Assembly: GCA_009823505.1 (NCBI GenBank)
Contig: VZQC01006364.1
Span: forward strand, 127,970 to 191,969
Source: Rhizomys pruinosus
Lineage: Eukaryota; Chordata; Mammalia; Rodentia; Spalacidae
Direction: 5' to 3'
DNA length: 64,000 bases
Positions 1 through 11,289 of this stretch are shown piece after piece (the stretch's first letter is position 1; the number at the start of each line of letters is the position of its first letter). Below the pieces are notes generated by a model. It ran no database searches. It worked only from the letters and a program-made list of their open reading frames with translations, and had not been told where the DNA came from. Made by a program: the position numbers and the translations under genes.

Positions 1-87
1 TATATATTATGGATGTGAATGCTCTGTCAGATGTATCATTGGTAAAAGTTTCCTCCCACTCCATGGGTTTTCTCTTCACTTCCTTCT

Positions 88-258
88 TTTTTTATTTTTT
101 ATTTTTATTTATTTTTTGGTCTTTTTAAGACAGGGTTTCTCTATAGCCCAAGCTGTCCTGGAACTCCCTTTGTAGACCAGGTTGGCCTGGCCTTGAAGTC
201 ACAAAGATCCGCCTGCCTCTTCCTCCCAAGTGCTAGGATTAAAGGCGTGCACCACGAA
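88..258 (-). mobile_element. B1 SINE, minus strand, inserted in L1
   Basis: A T-rich run (the A-tail on the minus strand) is followed by the B1 body read in reverse: the gacagggtttctct, aactccctttgtagaccagg and gtgctaggattaaaggcgtg motifs are all present. L1 sequence continues on both sides, so the SINE is younger than the L1. Confidence 0.9.
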
Positions 259-317
259 TGCTGTTGTCTTTATTTCCTGTGCAGCTGCTGCTTGATTTAG
301 AATTTTTTTTTTTTCTG

Positions 318-454
318 AGCCAGGCGTGATAGTACACCTTTAATCCTAGCACGTGGGAGGCAAAGGCAGACTGAACTCTGTGAGTTCAAAGCCAGCCTGG
401 TTTACAAAGTGAGTTCCAGGACAGCTGAGACTACAGGGAGACCCTGTCTCAAAA
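318..454 (+). mobile_element. B1 SINE, plus strand
   Basis: The body runs from agccaggcgtgatagtacac through tttaatcctagca, agttcaaagccagcctgg and accctgtctcaaaa. It sits about 60 bp from the opposite-facing B1, so the two form an inverted pair that could fold if transcribed. L1 resumes after the A-tail. Confidence 0.9.
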
Positions 455-752
455 GTCTTTTCCTATGCCTATGTCTTGTAGGTTGCTGCTGCTGACTTTT
501 TCTTCTATCATCTTCAGGGTTTTATCTTTCAGGTTGAGATCTTTGATCAACTTGGAGTTTATTTTTGTACAGGTTGAGAGGTAGGGGTTTAATTTTGTTC
601 TACAAATGGTGATCAAGTTTTGGCAACACCATTTACTGAAGATGCTGTCTTTCCTCCATTGACATTTTTGGCCCCTTTGTCAAATATGAGGTGGCTGATT
701 TTATATGAACTCAAGTTTGGACCTTCAATTTTGTTCAATTGGTCAATAGATC

Positions 753-784
<32 letters not shown>

Positions 785-1092
785 GTACCAGGCTGTCTTT
801 ATGACTATATCCCTGTAGTATAGCTTCAAGTTTGGTAAAGTAATCTGCCCTGTATTGCAGTTTACCCTCAGGGTTGCTTTAGCTATTCAGGGTCTTTTGT
901 TTTTCCATATGAATTTAAGGATTTTTTTTCAAGTCTGTGAAAGAGCTCATGGGGATTTTGATTGGGATTGCATAGAATCTCTATAGTAATCTGGGTAGAA
1001 TGGAGATTTTTACTATATTAATTTTTCCAATCCATGAGCATGGGAGGTCTTTCCATCTTTTGATGTCATTTTCTATCTCTTTCTTCAGGGTT

Positions 1093-1605
1093 TTAAAATT
1101 TCTGTTGTAGAGGCCTTTGGTATCTTTGGTTAAATTTATTCCTAGGTATTTTTGAGACTATTGTGATTGGGAAGCTCTCCTTATATTCCTTCTCCATTTT
1201 CTTATTGTTGGTGTAAAGAAAGACTACTGATTTTTCTAGGATTATTTTGTATCCTGCCACTTTACTGAAACTTTTAATCATTTCTAAGAGTTTTCTGTTG
1301 GAGTGTTTAGCATCCCTTAGGTAAACTATCATATCATCTGTAAAAAGGGATAATTTTATTTCCTCTTTTCCAATTAGTACTCCTTTAATTGTGCTTGCTT
1401 GTCTTATTGACCTAACAAGCATTTCAAGCACTGTATTGAAGAGGACTGGAGATAGTGGACAGCTTTGCCATGCTCCTGCATTTAAGGGGAATGCTTCCAA
1501 CTTTTCTCCATTTAAGATGATGTTGACTGTGGGTTTCTTGTATATGGCTTTGATTACATTGAGGAATGATCCTTCCAGTTCAATTTCCTCTAGGACTTTA
1601 AGCAT
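1093..1605 (-). pseudogene. L1 ORF2 reverse-transcriptase fragment
   Basis: This is a 170-codon open stretch from the finger/palm part of L1 ORF2 reverse transcriptase. Visible landmarks are the LEEIELEGSFLNVIKAIYKKPT segment, the CPLSPVLFNTVLEML block, and FTDDMIVYL, where the family has F-A-D-D; the two catalytic aspartates are present but Ala is replaced by Thr. The following KVAGYKI and LYTNNKK blocks match the palm/thumb transition. The frame is lost on both sides by indels and the element is 5'-inverted, so it cannot make an active enzyme. L1 ORF2p normally supplies endonuclease and target-primed reverse transcription. Confidence 0.9.
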
Positions 1606-1969
1606 GAAGGGATGCTAGATTTTGTAGAAAGCTTTTCCTCCATCGATTGAGATAATTGCCTGTTTTTTGTCTTTCACTGCACTTATGTGTTTTATGGTAT
1701 TTAACCAAAAGAAAGAAAGAGGAACTCCAAATCAATAGCATTCATGATGAAAGGGGAAACATCACAACAGATAAAGAAAAGATCCACAGAATCATATGAG
1801 AATACATCAAAAACCCATACTCTACTAAATTTGTAAACCTAAGAGAAATGGATGAATATCTGAAATCCTGGGATTCACCAAAGCTCAACCAAGAAGATAC
1901 CAAATTGGATTCATACCAGAGATGCAGGGATGGTTCAACGTATGTAAATCAATAAATATCATAAAAAAT

Positions 1970-2472
1970 ATTTGTATTTTTTATACTATCATACAAAATT
2001 CCTGAAAACATGGTCCATGTACATGGGTATTCATGGCAAGCTTACAAATGTAAAAGGGTTAGAAATCACTCTCCAAATCATAATAGATTAGCATAAAAGG
2101 AATTTGTTACTTATGTGTAAAATGGAGTATTTGTATCTCTAAAAAATAAAATACCATATCAGTGTTAATGAATATGTGAAAAATAATACTGAATAAAAAT
2201 TTAATGACAAATTTGTTCATGTATTTGATTTAATTTACATGTAGTTTTAAAATGAGAATCAGATATTTTCTAATGATGGTATTTTAATGATTATTTAATT
2301 CTAGGAAGTTTGGTGATTAACAAGAAATAGTTATGAACAGTTTGTAGTGATGATAATATTAAATGTTTTGGTTATAGTTATACTGCAGAGCTAGTTCACT
2401 TAACTTGTTTTTTAATAAAATATAAATTTCAATATAAATTATTTCTTCAAGTAATCATTCACTATAGAGTTT
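1970..2472. other. AT-rich unassigned sequence
   Basis: No gene, SINE or recognisable repeat seen; no long open frame. Confidence 0.5.
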
Positions 2473-2488
2473 ACAAAATATGCAATGT

Positions 2489-2725
2489 GGGGCTGGAGAG
2501 ATGGCCTAGTGTTTAAGAGTGCCAACCGCTCTTGCAGAGGACCCGGGTTCGATCCCCAGCACCCAGATGGCGGCCTAGAACCGTCTGAAACTCCAATTCC
2601 AGGAGAACTCCAGTTCCGACACCCTCTTCTGACCTCCGCAGCATTGCACGACACGGGTGCACAGACTTGCATGCAGACAGTACATTCATACACATACAGA
2701 AATTAAAAAAAAAAAATTAAAAAAA
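2489..2725 (+). mobile_element. B2 SINE, lineage subfamily, perfect TSD
   Basis: It starts ggggctggagagatggccta, has a tRNA-like B box (ggttcgatcccc) and ends in an A-rich tail. It carries the 17-nt internal duplication typical of this window's young B2s. A perfect 16-bp TSD (acaaaatatgcaatgt) flanks it at 2,473-2,488 and 2,726-2,741, showing a recent L1-mediated insertion. Confidence 0.95.
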
Positions 2726-2741
2726 ACAAAATATGCAATGT

Positions 2742-3561
2742 ATGTAATTGGCTTATGTATTTAACTAGCATAATATTAAAGTAATCTTTCCACAGTTATA
2801 AATAATTGTGATAAATGAGGCTATGAAATAGAGGAATTGTGCTGTAATCTAATGTCCTTATTGTCCCTATCAACAGGTTCATCTGAAAATGATTTCTGCA
2901 CTTCAAGGATAAGAGTCCAGTCCTTTCCTCACAGGCTTAGAGCAGAAAGAGAAAGCAAAACCCAGTTACATGCTTATTTTCATGTTTATAATATCTGGAA
3001 GTTTCACACAATATATTTTTGAGAAGTTTCCTATTTTGAAGCAAACTGTTACTTATACTTATCAAAGACTATGTAAAAATAAAAGATATAGCTAAAAGGA
3101 TGTTTAATAGTGAAAAATTCAAATATTTACTGCTCAAAATTAAGAATAAGGCAACTTTAGTTTCTATCAATATTTAAACATTTTATTATATTTCATTTAT
3201 TTGTTAAATTAATATGTGTGTGTGTGTGTGTGTGTGTCCTTGTGTCTACAAGTTGTATGTGCAATCATGTACCATAGGGAGTGTATGAAAGTTAAAGGAC
3301 AATTTCAGAATTGGGAATCACTCTTACTTCCTCTGGTTTCCAGTATTGAAACTTAAGTGTGACTCAAAACCAGATAAGTTATAAAACCCCACTCTTGTGT
3401 ACTTGTTCACTTTACAATACCTCTATCGCTCCACTTCCATCTTTATGCTGCTTTGATGTCTGATATAGCCTCATCGCCTATGTCATAAGGAGCTGGGACA
3501 ACGAGGGGTGAATAATGCTTGGAATCTGTGATATGTGATCTCTGATCTTTCTTCACCTCTT
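2742..3561. other. AT-rich unassigned sequence with a TG tract
   Basis: No gene visible. A (TG)n microsatellite lies at 3,215-3,237. Sequence to about 3,370 after it vaguely resembles a very old SINE, but the match is too weak to call. Confidence 0.4.
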
Positions 3562-3572
3562 CCTAAGGATTA

Positions 3573-3815
3573 CTTTTTTTTTCTTAATTATTTTTTTAAT
3601 TTTTATTTATTTATGTGTATGAATGTACTGTCTGCATGCAAGTCTGTGCACCCGTGTCGTGCAACGCCGCGGAGGTAAGAAGAGGGTGTAGGATTTCCCT
3701 GGAACTGGAGCTCTCCCGGAACTGGAGTCTCAGACGGCCCTCGGCCACCATGTGGGTGCTGGGGATTGAACCCGGGTCCTCTTCAAGAGCGTTCGGCTCT
3801 CTCAACCGCTAGCCC
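3573..3815 (-). mobile_element. B2 SINE, minus strand, TSD
   Basis: This is a full-tail B2 in reverse with CpG-rich body motifs (acccgtgtcgtgcaacgcc, gaacccgggtcc) and the 17-nt duplication. The last part of the head (ggccatctctccagcccc) is shortened to about 'gcccc'. The TSD cctaaggatta lies at 3,562-3,572 and 3,816-3,826. Confidence 0.93.
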
Positions 3816-3826
3816 CCTAAGGATTA

Positions 3827-5433
3827 TTAATGGCCCTCTTTCCATCACATAGACCTCTGTGTGAGTTGCTTATTTCGTATACCAATAGGGCAAAATCATC
3901 TCTGCTGTCTGATGGTTAATCGTCCCATTTGTTCTGGAGGAAATTTCTTTACCCGGACAATAATAGTTCCTATCTATATATAAACATTGACCAATTGGAA
4001 GATGGAGGCTAAGAGAAAGAAAATTTCTAACAGCCCCTCAAAACCTGTTTAGTTGCCATCTTAAAAATAAATAAATGTAAACACAAACTGTAGAATATTC
4101 CAATGCACTCATTAGGAAATTGAATATCTAATAATTGGTGAGACTTTCAGTTTTCATATGTTCAAATATTTAATACTATATTATCAATTTCTCTTAATTT
4201 TATTTACAGATGTAATTCAATATCAATCAAGACCTCAAAAAGTTTTTCAAAGATATTCATAATTTTCTAAACTTTTTATTAAAATAAAGGTACTAGAGTA
4301 TCTAAATCAGAATAAAAATGAATTACTTTAAATTTAAATAAATCTCTTTAATTATCTAGGTTAAAAATAATCAAGAAAAAGCTGAGAAACCTAACCCTAC
4401 TATAAAGTGATGGTAATCAAGACAATTTGCACCTAGTATGGGCTTTTGTGTGCTATAAGTTTCTCCATATTGTGAAACAATGGCTATCAGGCTGTGACTT
4501 TCCATGGGTGACTCCATTTTGCAAGCATTATTTAGCTCAATCCTGAGTTCAAGTGCAAATTGAAAATTACTCTGAATATCACTGTGCATATAAATACTAA
4601 CATCTGCCCATCAGCACATATAATCCTGAAAAACTTATTTCTAAAATTAACTTATTTCTAAAATTAATAAAAATATTACCCATAAACTTTGTAAAGTCTA
4701 TTAAGAATGTATCATCCAGCGAGCATATTAAAACTAATTAAATTGGGTAGAAGCTGGAATGAAGGAAGAGTTTGGAAAGAGGAAAAGTAAGAGTGGATAT
4801 GATAAAAATGGAATACTTGTTTATGAAATTCTTAATTATATATATTTATAATCAATATAATCATAAAGTCATTGTAAATATATAAAATCATAATCATGAA
4901 TAAACTGCTAAAGTGCCCTTGGAAGGTAAGTGGGAAACATACCAAAATCAAAACCAGGGATAAAGCTTCTTTAGCAGACCTGAACACTGAAGAATCTTAT
5001 ACCCTCACTTGTAACCATAAAAAGAATACTTACATTGATGATGAAGTCTAAAAAGTGTGTCACCTGACAATCTTGTCTATGCATTGAGGGTACAACAATC
5101 GGAGAGCTTTTGACAATTCTCAGGACTCCAGCTCAACATGTTTGGCATGGCTTGCTCACAGCCTCATTGTTAATTCATCTATTCACTCATCTATTGTAAC
5201 CCCATCTTGTCCTATGATTCTGTTTCTCAACTCAGTCTTTTGATTCTGTGTCTTAGGTGCACCTTGACCCTGGAAATGTCACTCTGCAGTTCAGATCAAC
5301 ATGGTTCCAGAATTTCTTCTGGGTTTCTTAATATCTTATTTCATGCATTCTATAATTTTCACTACATCTGTGTTAGATCTCTGTCTCTTCCTTGAGAGAA
5401 GTCTGTAAATTCTGATACCTATTGCTGAACATG

Positions 5434-5435
<2 letters not shown>
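3827..5435. other. AT-rich unassigned sequence
   Basis: No gene or clear repeat. The only structure noted is a perfect 17-bp tandem duplication (aacttatttctaaaatt) at 4,632-4,648 and 4,649-4,665. Confidence 0.5.

Positions 5436-5479
<44 letters not shown>
5436..5479. repeat. (AC)n microsatellite
   Basis: About 22 uninterrupted AC dinucleotides. Confidence 0.98.
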
Positions 5480-5481
<2 letters not shown>

Positions 5482-7845
5482 AGTTTGTGAAATGCCATTC
5501 ATAATTTGAGAGTCAATATTAGCAAGAGTCTTTGTTTGTGGAGAGTGAGTCATCAGTAAAACTGGAATATCCTGGTTAATGAATCTAAGGTAGATTGTGA
5601 TTTGATTATATTTCAATGACTTCTGACATTGCATAAAGTCAGAAACACACCCATTATGTTTCTGATATTACATGAGCATGTCATACACATTATAGAACAA
5701 GGTAGCTCTAAAGTAATCCAACAATTTTTTTCACCAAGTAGCAAAGGCAATTCATCATACATAAACTCTAACTTGTAATGCTGGAACTTTTTGATTGTGC
5801 CCGAGGGGGTAAAAAAACACTGTTCTTACATATATTTAACAGAATAATATGAGACTGAATTATAAGCTTGCATGGTGTGTGAATACGAATTTCCTAGAAA
5901 ATAAAATGTAATGATCTCTTAAAATGTGACTGAGTAAATGAGTGGTATTTGAAGTTTGAGACAGAGCTACAGGTAACTACCAAGATGCAGCCCCTTTGAA
6001 GTCCCACCACGTATTGATCACATTTCAATTTCTGATAGGAACCAAGCAGTTACAGAACTATACATCACTCCAAGAGGTGCTAGTTTATGGAAACGGTGCT
6101 CCTGTTCCCAGTGGCTGGCTCATTACCCATTTTCTCATAAAGAGATGAACAGTGTGCTTCTTATGCACTTAGCCATGAGCCAGGATATATGGCAGTACTT
6201 CATGACAGTTCTACCCTAAAATGAAGACTATCATGTGAAACACAAAGGACCCAGGCTTTTCATATAGATAAATTTAAAGTTATTCAATTCTCATAAAAAA
6301 ATGAGAAAAACTCCTGTAATTTATAGCCTAGTGATGAGTTTTTAGATAGAAAACTAAACAAAAATATTAAAATTATTTCCATGAAATTTATATCCTTTAC
6401 TCATTATACTGAGATTTAAAAGAAAACCCACCAATATATAGAAACTATTTGCAAATCATGTCAACTATTTATGATGTCCTGTTTAGGAAAAAATAAAGTA
6501 ATGTAAAATCCAAGAAAAGATGGCAAAGAATTAAATTTAATAACAACTGAAAAAATAGCAAAACAGCAAATTAATCAATGGCAACATGAACAGAGTACAT
6601 GAACATAGGATTAATTAATAATTTTGCATGCAAACTGAATGAAAATCAAAATACACAATCTTATCCTGGTACACACTTATTTGAAAAACTAAAATTCAAA
6701 AATACAATTTAAAAAGAAATGTAAATTTTTTATGGTTTATAGTGTCACAGAATAGAAAAAGCCTATAGATTTCTAACAATACCAAATATAATTCCCCTTT
6801 AAATAGTCTTATATTTAACATTTTTCCATTTAAAATATTATGCTAAGGTTAAAATCAAGAGTTTTTTTTAATAAATTCTTAAAGCCTTAAGGGATCCATT
6901 TTTTAATTCAATAGAAAAACTGACCAACGAATAACTTCATATATAGAGATAATATGCTACAATAGAAATCAAAAGCAGTATTAATTCTTAAAACCATAGA
7001 TACTCAAAATAAATTATCAAAGTGAAAGAAATCACAAATAAATGGTCACATGACTTTCAGAGCAGACTAGATAATAGTTGTAGAAAAGATGAGCAATTGC
7101 CATGTGTTTGTACAGAAGGAAATGTTTGACTAAGGAGATCAAAGGAAACATTCTGTTATTTTTTCATTAGCTACAATAGAACTTCACTGATTTTTATTTA
7201 CAAATAACCCTGTATATTAATATTTCTCTAACTTCAAAATGAAAACTCAGAACACTTAAAGACATCCACAAGTGATACAGTTTGGAAAGTTTGAGCTCCC
7301 CAATGGATTTTGAAACAAGATTTTCATACTGTGAATTAACTTATCACAAACTTTTCAGTTGCAATTATGTTTCTTCTTTTATACATTTATACAAATACAA
7401 TTATGTTTCTTCTTTTATACATTTCCTTATTTAAAATGGCCCAAACTTATGATGGTGAAACAATTCAGCTATACATTCAATAATTGCAAGTAAGTACTTG
7501 AAGGTTGTCGTGTGTGCTACAGAATAAAATATAGCTTCTTAATAAGCTTTGTTCATGCATTAGTGTGTTAAGGGCCATGAGTTAATAGTTAATGAATTGT
7601 ATACAATATAAAAAATAACACAACAGAACACAAGATAGATTCATGCATATACGCCAATGAGAAATAAGAAGAGCAAAGAAATGAACCAAGAATTCTACAA
7701 CCAACTTATTTTGGCAAAAGTGCTAAGGACATGGCGTGTAAATATCCTTCAATAAATAATCATAGAGAAAGCAGGATTCAATAGAAACATAAGGGGAGTA
7801 CTTACAAAATAACCATAGTGTAATGTGATATGAAATAATAAATGT
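5480..7845. other. AT-rich unassigned sequence
   Basis: Long AT-rich stretch with no credible open frame, SINE or L1 that I can recognise, except the small duplication at 7,362-7,424. Confidence 0.5.
7362..7424. repeat. 36-bp period direct duplication
   Basis: The 27-nt stretch beginning caattatgtttcttc occurs identically at 7,362-7,388 and 7,398-7,424, giving a 36-bp period. Confidence 0.9.
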
Positions 7846-7948
7846 GAGGCTGGAGAGATAGCTCAGCAGTTTTAAGAGTGCTGACTGCTCTTGCAGAGGA
7901 TCTAGGTTCAATTCCCAGCAACCACATTGTGGCTAAGAACCGTCTTAA
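7846..7948 (+). mobile_element. B2 SINE head joined to a B1
   Basis: The first ~100 nt of a B2 (gaggctggagagatagctca, B box ggttcaattcccagcaacca) end at gaaccgtctt and pass directly into a B1 body. The B2 3' half is absent. The copy is of the older B2 type. Confidence 0.85.
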
Positions 7949-8077
7949 AGCCAGGCATGGTGACTCATGCCTTTAATCCTAGCACTCAGGAAGCAGAGGC
8001 AGGCAGATCTCTGTGAGTTAAAGGACAGCCTGGTCTACAGAGTGAATTCCAGGCCAGCTGGGGCTATAGGGAGAAAA
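7949..8077 (+). mobile_element. B1 SINE joined to the B2 head
   Basis: The B1 body runs from agccaggcatggtgactcat through tttaatcctagca, acagcctggtctacagag and ggggctatagggag, then a short A-run. No B2 remnant follows it, so this is either a B2/B1 fusion or a B1 insertion followed by loss of the B2 3' part. Confidence 0.88.
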
Positions 8078-8604
8078 AATATAAGGAAATCTATATTTTA
8101 CATGCTTTAAATATTATGCAATCCATAATGTAGCAAAACAAAATATGTATTATGAATATGTATAAATTGCTTAATGTACCAGTGAAAATACATAACTAAA
8201 ATGATAATATCATGTATTAATTGCATGATGAAAATGTTCTTACTACAATTTAATAAGATTTAATCCAGTATTTGCCATAGGAGCAATGGTTCTATATTCA
8301 CAAAATGTGAATTCATGTCACAGTGACTTTATATCATACTTAAATTAAATAACAATTAACTTGGAATTCTCATACTTTGTGATGATAAATGACATAAGTG
8401 GCCTATAAAATTTTCAGCTCACAATGGCAACAGCGATGAATGCATGCTTTACAAAAACACAGAAAGATATAAAGCAGATATAATTCCTGAGTCATATACA
8501 TATACTTAACCTAAATAAGTCAGAATAGAAGTAAAAATCACAACTCGATATGGCTTTCCAGAAACTTATGGTAACATGGTGTATTTGTTAAGATTAAAAA
8601 TAAG
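8078..8604. other. AT-rich unassigned sequence
   Basis: Nothing recognisable. Confidence 0.5.
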
Positions 8605-8830
8605 GGGCTGAAGAGATGGCCTAGCGGTTAAGAGCACTGACTGCTCTTGCAGAGGACCCAGGTTCAATCCCCAGCACCCACATGGTGGCTTAGAACCGTC
8701 TTTAACTCCAGTTCCAGGGGACTATGATGCCCTCTTTAACCTCCACGGCATTGCAAAACAAGGGTGCACAAACCTACATGCAGATAGTACATTCATACAC
8801 ATACAAAATAAATAAAATTAAAAAAAAAAA
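8605..8830 (+). mobile_element. B2 SINE without the 17-nt duplication
   Basis: B2 head ggggctgaagagatggccta and B box ggttcaatcccc are present. It has a single aactccagttccagggg unit where younger copies have two. An A/T-rich tail ends near 8,830. Confidence 0.9.
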
Positions 8831-9154
8831 TAAAAAGCACACTATATTACAATGGTTTGTGGTTAGTAAGACCTTTTCTCTCAAGAACAATTCTTAAGTG
8901 TAGTAGTACTGGGAAATGACTAGAACATATATATAAAAAGAGTTTAAATGTAGTTACCCTATAATGGGTAAATTCAGACAGCACGTGCTAGCATACCATA
9001 AGCACAATGCCAGGAGTGGGCTATTTCTAAAGGATTTTTTGACAAGGGAGGTTCCATGAAACCTCAGACAATATTGGCTATTGTGGCTGCTCTTGCCAAC
9101 CATCAGAACTTAAAGGTAAGACCCAGTAGATGAAGAAAGCAAATATGTGAGTAT
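8831..9154. other. Unassigned sequence upstream of the pseudogene
   Basis: The section from about 8,980 is less AT-rich than its surroundings and has a short open frame with an ALANHQN-like stretch. It lies outside the TSD of the following pseudogene. I do not recognise it. Confidence 0.3.
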
Positions 9155-9170
9155 AAGAGCAAACATGGAG

Positions 9171-9999
9171 CCTATATTATGGCTAAATTTGCAGCTAGAG
9201 TTGAGATGGAAGATGAGAACGAGTTGGACTTGGAGCCCATTCCTGAAAAGTGTTTACCTTTCTTCTTTTTTTATTAATTTTATTTATTTCTGTATGTGTA
9301 TGAATGTACTGTCTGCATGCAAGTTTGTGCACCTGTGTCGTGCAATGCCATGGAGGTCAGAAGAGGGTGTCGGATTCCCCTGGAACTGGAGTCCTCCTGG
9401 AACTGGAATTTCAGACGGTTCTCGGCCGCCATGTGGGTGCTGGGGATCGAACCCACGTCCTCTGTAAGAGCGGTCGGCGCTCTTAACTGCTAGGCCATCT
9501 CTCTAGCCCTGTTTACCTCTTCTTAACAAAGTTGCACGCCACCAGATGAATATCAGTGATGCTTATTTTTCCATGGCCTGCTATCACAAGGAAGTAAAAG
9601 ACACAGACACGCCATTTATTGTAAACTTCATTGAAGACCAGGCTTTGGTGAAGTGGTCCCAGGCAAAACAGACTCTAAAATATATTACCAGCAAGAAAGA
9701 GTAGGATCTGTGTTCCAGATATTCAGCTATTAAAATATGCTAAATCTCACCTGATTAAACAGAAAAGGAATGAAGATTATTTGGTTCGGGAAATTGCTTA
9801 TCAGAAACCAGCTAAGAAGCAGGCCCAGCCAGCCCAGGAAGAGTGTGCTTAAACGGGCTGCCCCACTGCCTGCCAAAAAGACCCCTTGTCATTCTAGAAG
9901 TTTTAAGACTTAAAGTCTTCATAGACTCACTTGCCTGAAGAACACTTTCCATTTTCCTAGTGTTCATGGACAAAAATAAAACTATTTTGCATGACAAAA
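9171..9999 (+). pseudogene. Processed pseudogene, parent gene not recognised
   Basis: This is an intronless, A-tailed cDNA copy flanked by a perfect 16-bp TSD (aagagcaaacatggag at 9,155-9,170 and 10,000-10,015). An AATAAA signal lies at 9,975-9,980, just before the A-run. The frame from the ATG at 9,179 starts MAKFAARVEMEDENELDLEP and, once the B2 inserted at 9,267-9,509 is skipped, continues to ITSKKE and a stop. A second open segment, shifted in frame, follows (about 9,718-9,852) and ends KQAQPAQEECA. So the copy carries at least one stop or frameshift plus a SINE interruption and cannot encode the parent product. The acidic N-terminus and Lys/Gln-rich C-terminus are all I can describe; I do not recognise the parent protein. 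The 5' end may be truncated. Confidence 0.8.
9267..9509 (-). mobile_element. B2 SINE inside the processed pseudogene
   Basis: Full B2 in reverse with tail, CpG-containing body and the 17-nt duplication. The duplicated target (gtttacct followed by cttctt, with a one-base difference) flanks it. The B2 is therefore younger than the pseudogene. Confidence 0.93.
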
Positions 10000-10149
10000 A
10001 AGAGCAAACATGGAGAAAAGAAGTTGGTGCTGATTTCAAAGATTTCATGTCCACTGGTTAGCTTTAATCGTGCTAGAGAGTGCTCTGCAAGCTACTGGTA
10101 AAGACAGTAATTATCAACCTAATCCCCGCTGTGAATCTTGTGAGCTATA

Positions 10150-10455
10150 ATAACTATTGAAAATGTATAGCTATTGAGGGAGAGAAAATCAGTTTTTTTT
10201 TTAAATATGTGAGGCCCAGTATGTTGACAAGACTCCAAGGGATGGACTCACACTAAAGAGCATTTGGAGAGGAGAGTACAAATTAGACTCTACAAGACTT
10301 TAAAAAAAATCATAAAGGACTTGAAATGAGGGGGAAGTAGGGAAGTGAACATAGATCTGAGAGGAGATGAGGGAGAGGATCAAAATATGATCAAAATACT
10401 TTGCATAAAATTATTCAAAATTATATAATAATATTAATGAAAATAAATAGATGTA
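10150..10455 (+). mobile_element. L1 3'UTR fragment
   Basis: Typical rodent L1 3' sequence: a G/A-rich 'gagggggaagtagggaagtg' stretch, then 'atgatcaaaatac' and a terminal AT-rich ...aatgaaaat tail. 5'-truncated, plus strand. Confidence 0.7.
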
Positions 10456-10592
10456 GTAGCTGAAACCAGGTATCTCAATACTAGAGAAGCTGATTACAAT
10501 TTAGCAAAAGAGTTCTGAAAAGAATGTTTCATGTGATACATCATTAGATTCAATGTCATTAATAAGCAATCTTTATCTCTTCATGGTTTTCT

Positions 10593-10748
10593 TTTATTTT
10601 TTTCTTTGTCTTTTTGAGATAGGATATCCCTGTAGCCCCAGCTGTCCAGGAACTCACTCTGTAGACCAGGTTGGCCTTCAACTCACAAAGATCCACCTTC
10701 CTCTGCCTCTTGTGTGCTAGGATTAAAGGCGTGTGCCACCATGCCCAG
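10593..10748 (-). mobile_element. B1 SINE, minus strand, perfect TSD
   Basis: B1 body in reverse with a 5' T-run. A perfect 16-bp TSD (ctcttcatggttttct) lies at 10,577-10,592 and 10,749-10,764. Confidence 0.95.
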
Positions 10749-10764
10749 CTCTTCATGGTTTTCT

Positions 10765-11289
10765 AAAGTTGAGATATTGCTATTATGTATTTGGAATGTA
10801 AAATTTCTCTGTACTATGCTCTTCTTTCTTTCAACAGTTTAGAGATTGTAATTGTTGATTCCCTTCTGTGTATTAATTATGTTTTATGTTAGCTTCAGCT
10901 CATATATTTATTATGCATACATTTCCAATTTTCTTGGTGTTGATAAATCTTTGGATGTATATATAAATTTGTGATTTTCAGCTTCCTTCTTTCTCATGTA
11001 TTAGATAATAATCTCTCTGTGCATAGCCTAGGCCTCATTTGAGTCAATGCTCTGGGTCAAAAGCTGTATCTCCAGTTATCAATTATTCCAAGCAACTTGA
11101 TAATTAATTATCTGATCTCTGATGTATATGTCAAGTTTCTGGAGAAAAATGTTTAGGAACATTTTCATCCTTTATAAAAAAAATATTTCTGAGAAAACAT
11201 AGGAAGAATACAAATACTACATGTTCTTGTACATCAACTTCTATGTATAGAAAGCTAAGATAAACTTAGCTAAAGATTGAAGAAATTTT
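10765..11289. other. AT-rich unassigned sequence
   Basis: Nothing recognisable. Confidence 0.5.

Larger units (their letters stand above)
1..1969 (-). mobile_element. L1 LINE fragment with inverted 5' segment
   Basis: Minus-strand L1 ORF2 sequence runs from the window edge to about 1,702, interrupted by two B1 SINEs. From about 1,704 to 1,969 the L1 sequence is on the plus strand and covers the ORF2 stretch immediately 5' of the minus-strand part; the two pieces abut around the same 'aaatatcataaaa' motif. This is the classic 5' inversion attributed to twin priming in L1 insertion. About 100 bp of ORF2 also seems to be missing at about 1,903. The 3' end lies outside the window. Confidence 0.88.

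Noticed and set aside
620..823. Open frame ending in a long Phe run
   Set aside because: It lies antisense over L1 ORF2 and the Phe run comes from a T-tract.
2489..2725. tRNA gene
   Set aside because: The A- and B-box-like motifs belong to the tRNA-derived B2 head; there is no full cloverleaf or anticodon arm of a real tRNA.
9304..9493. Recurring ~60-aa frames (MYCLHASLCT..., MYECTVCMQV...) at many loci
   Set aside because: They are translations of B2 SINE bodies on the antisense strand and move with the SINE.
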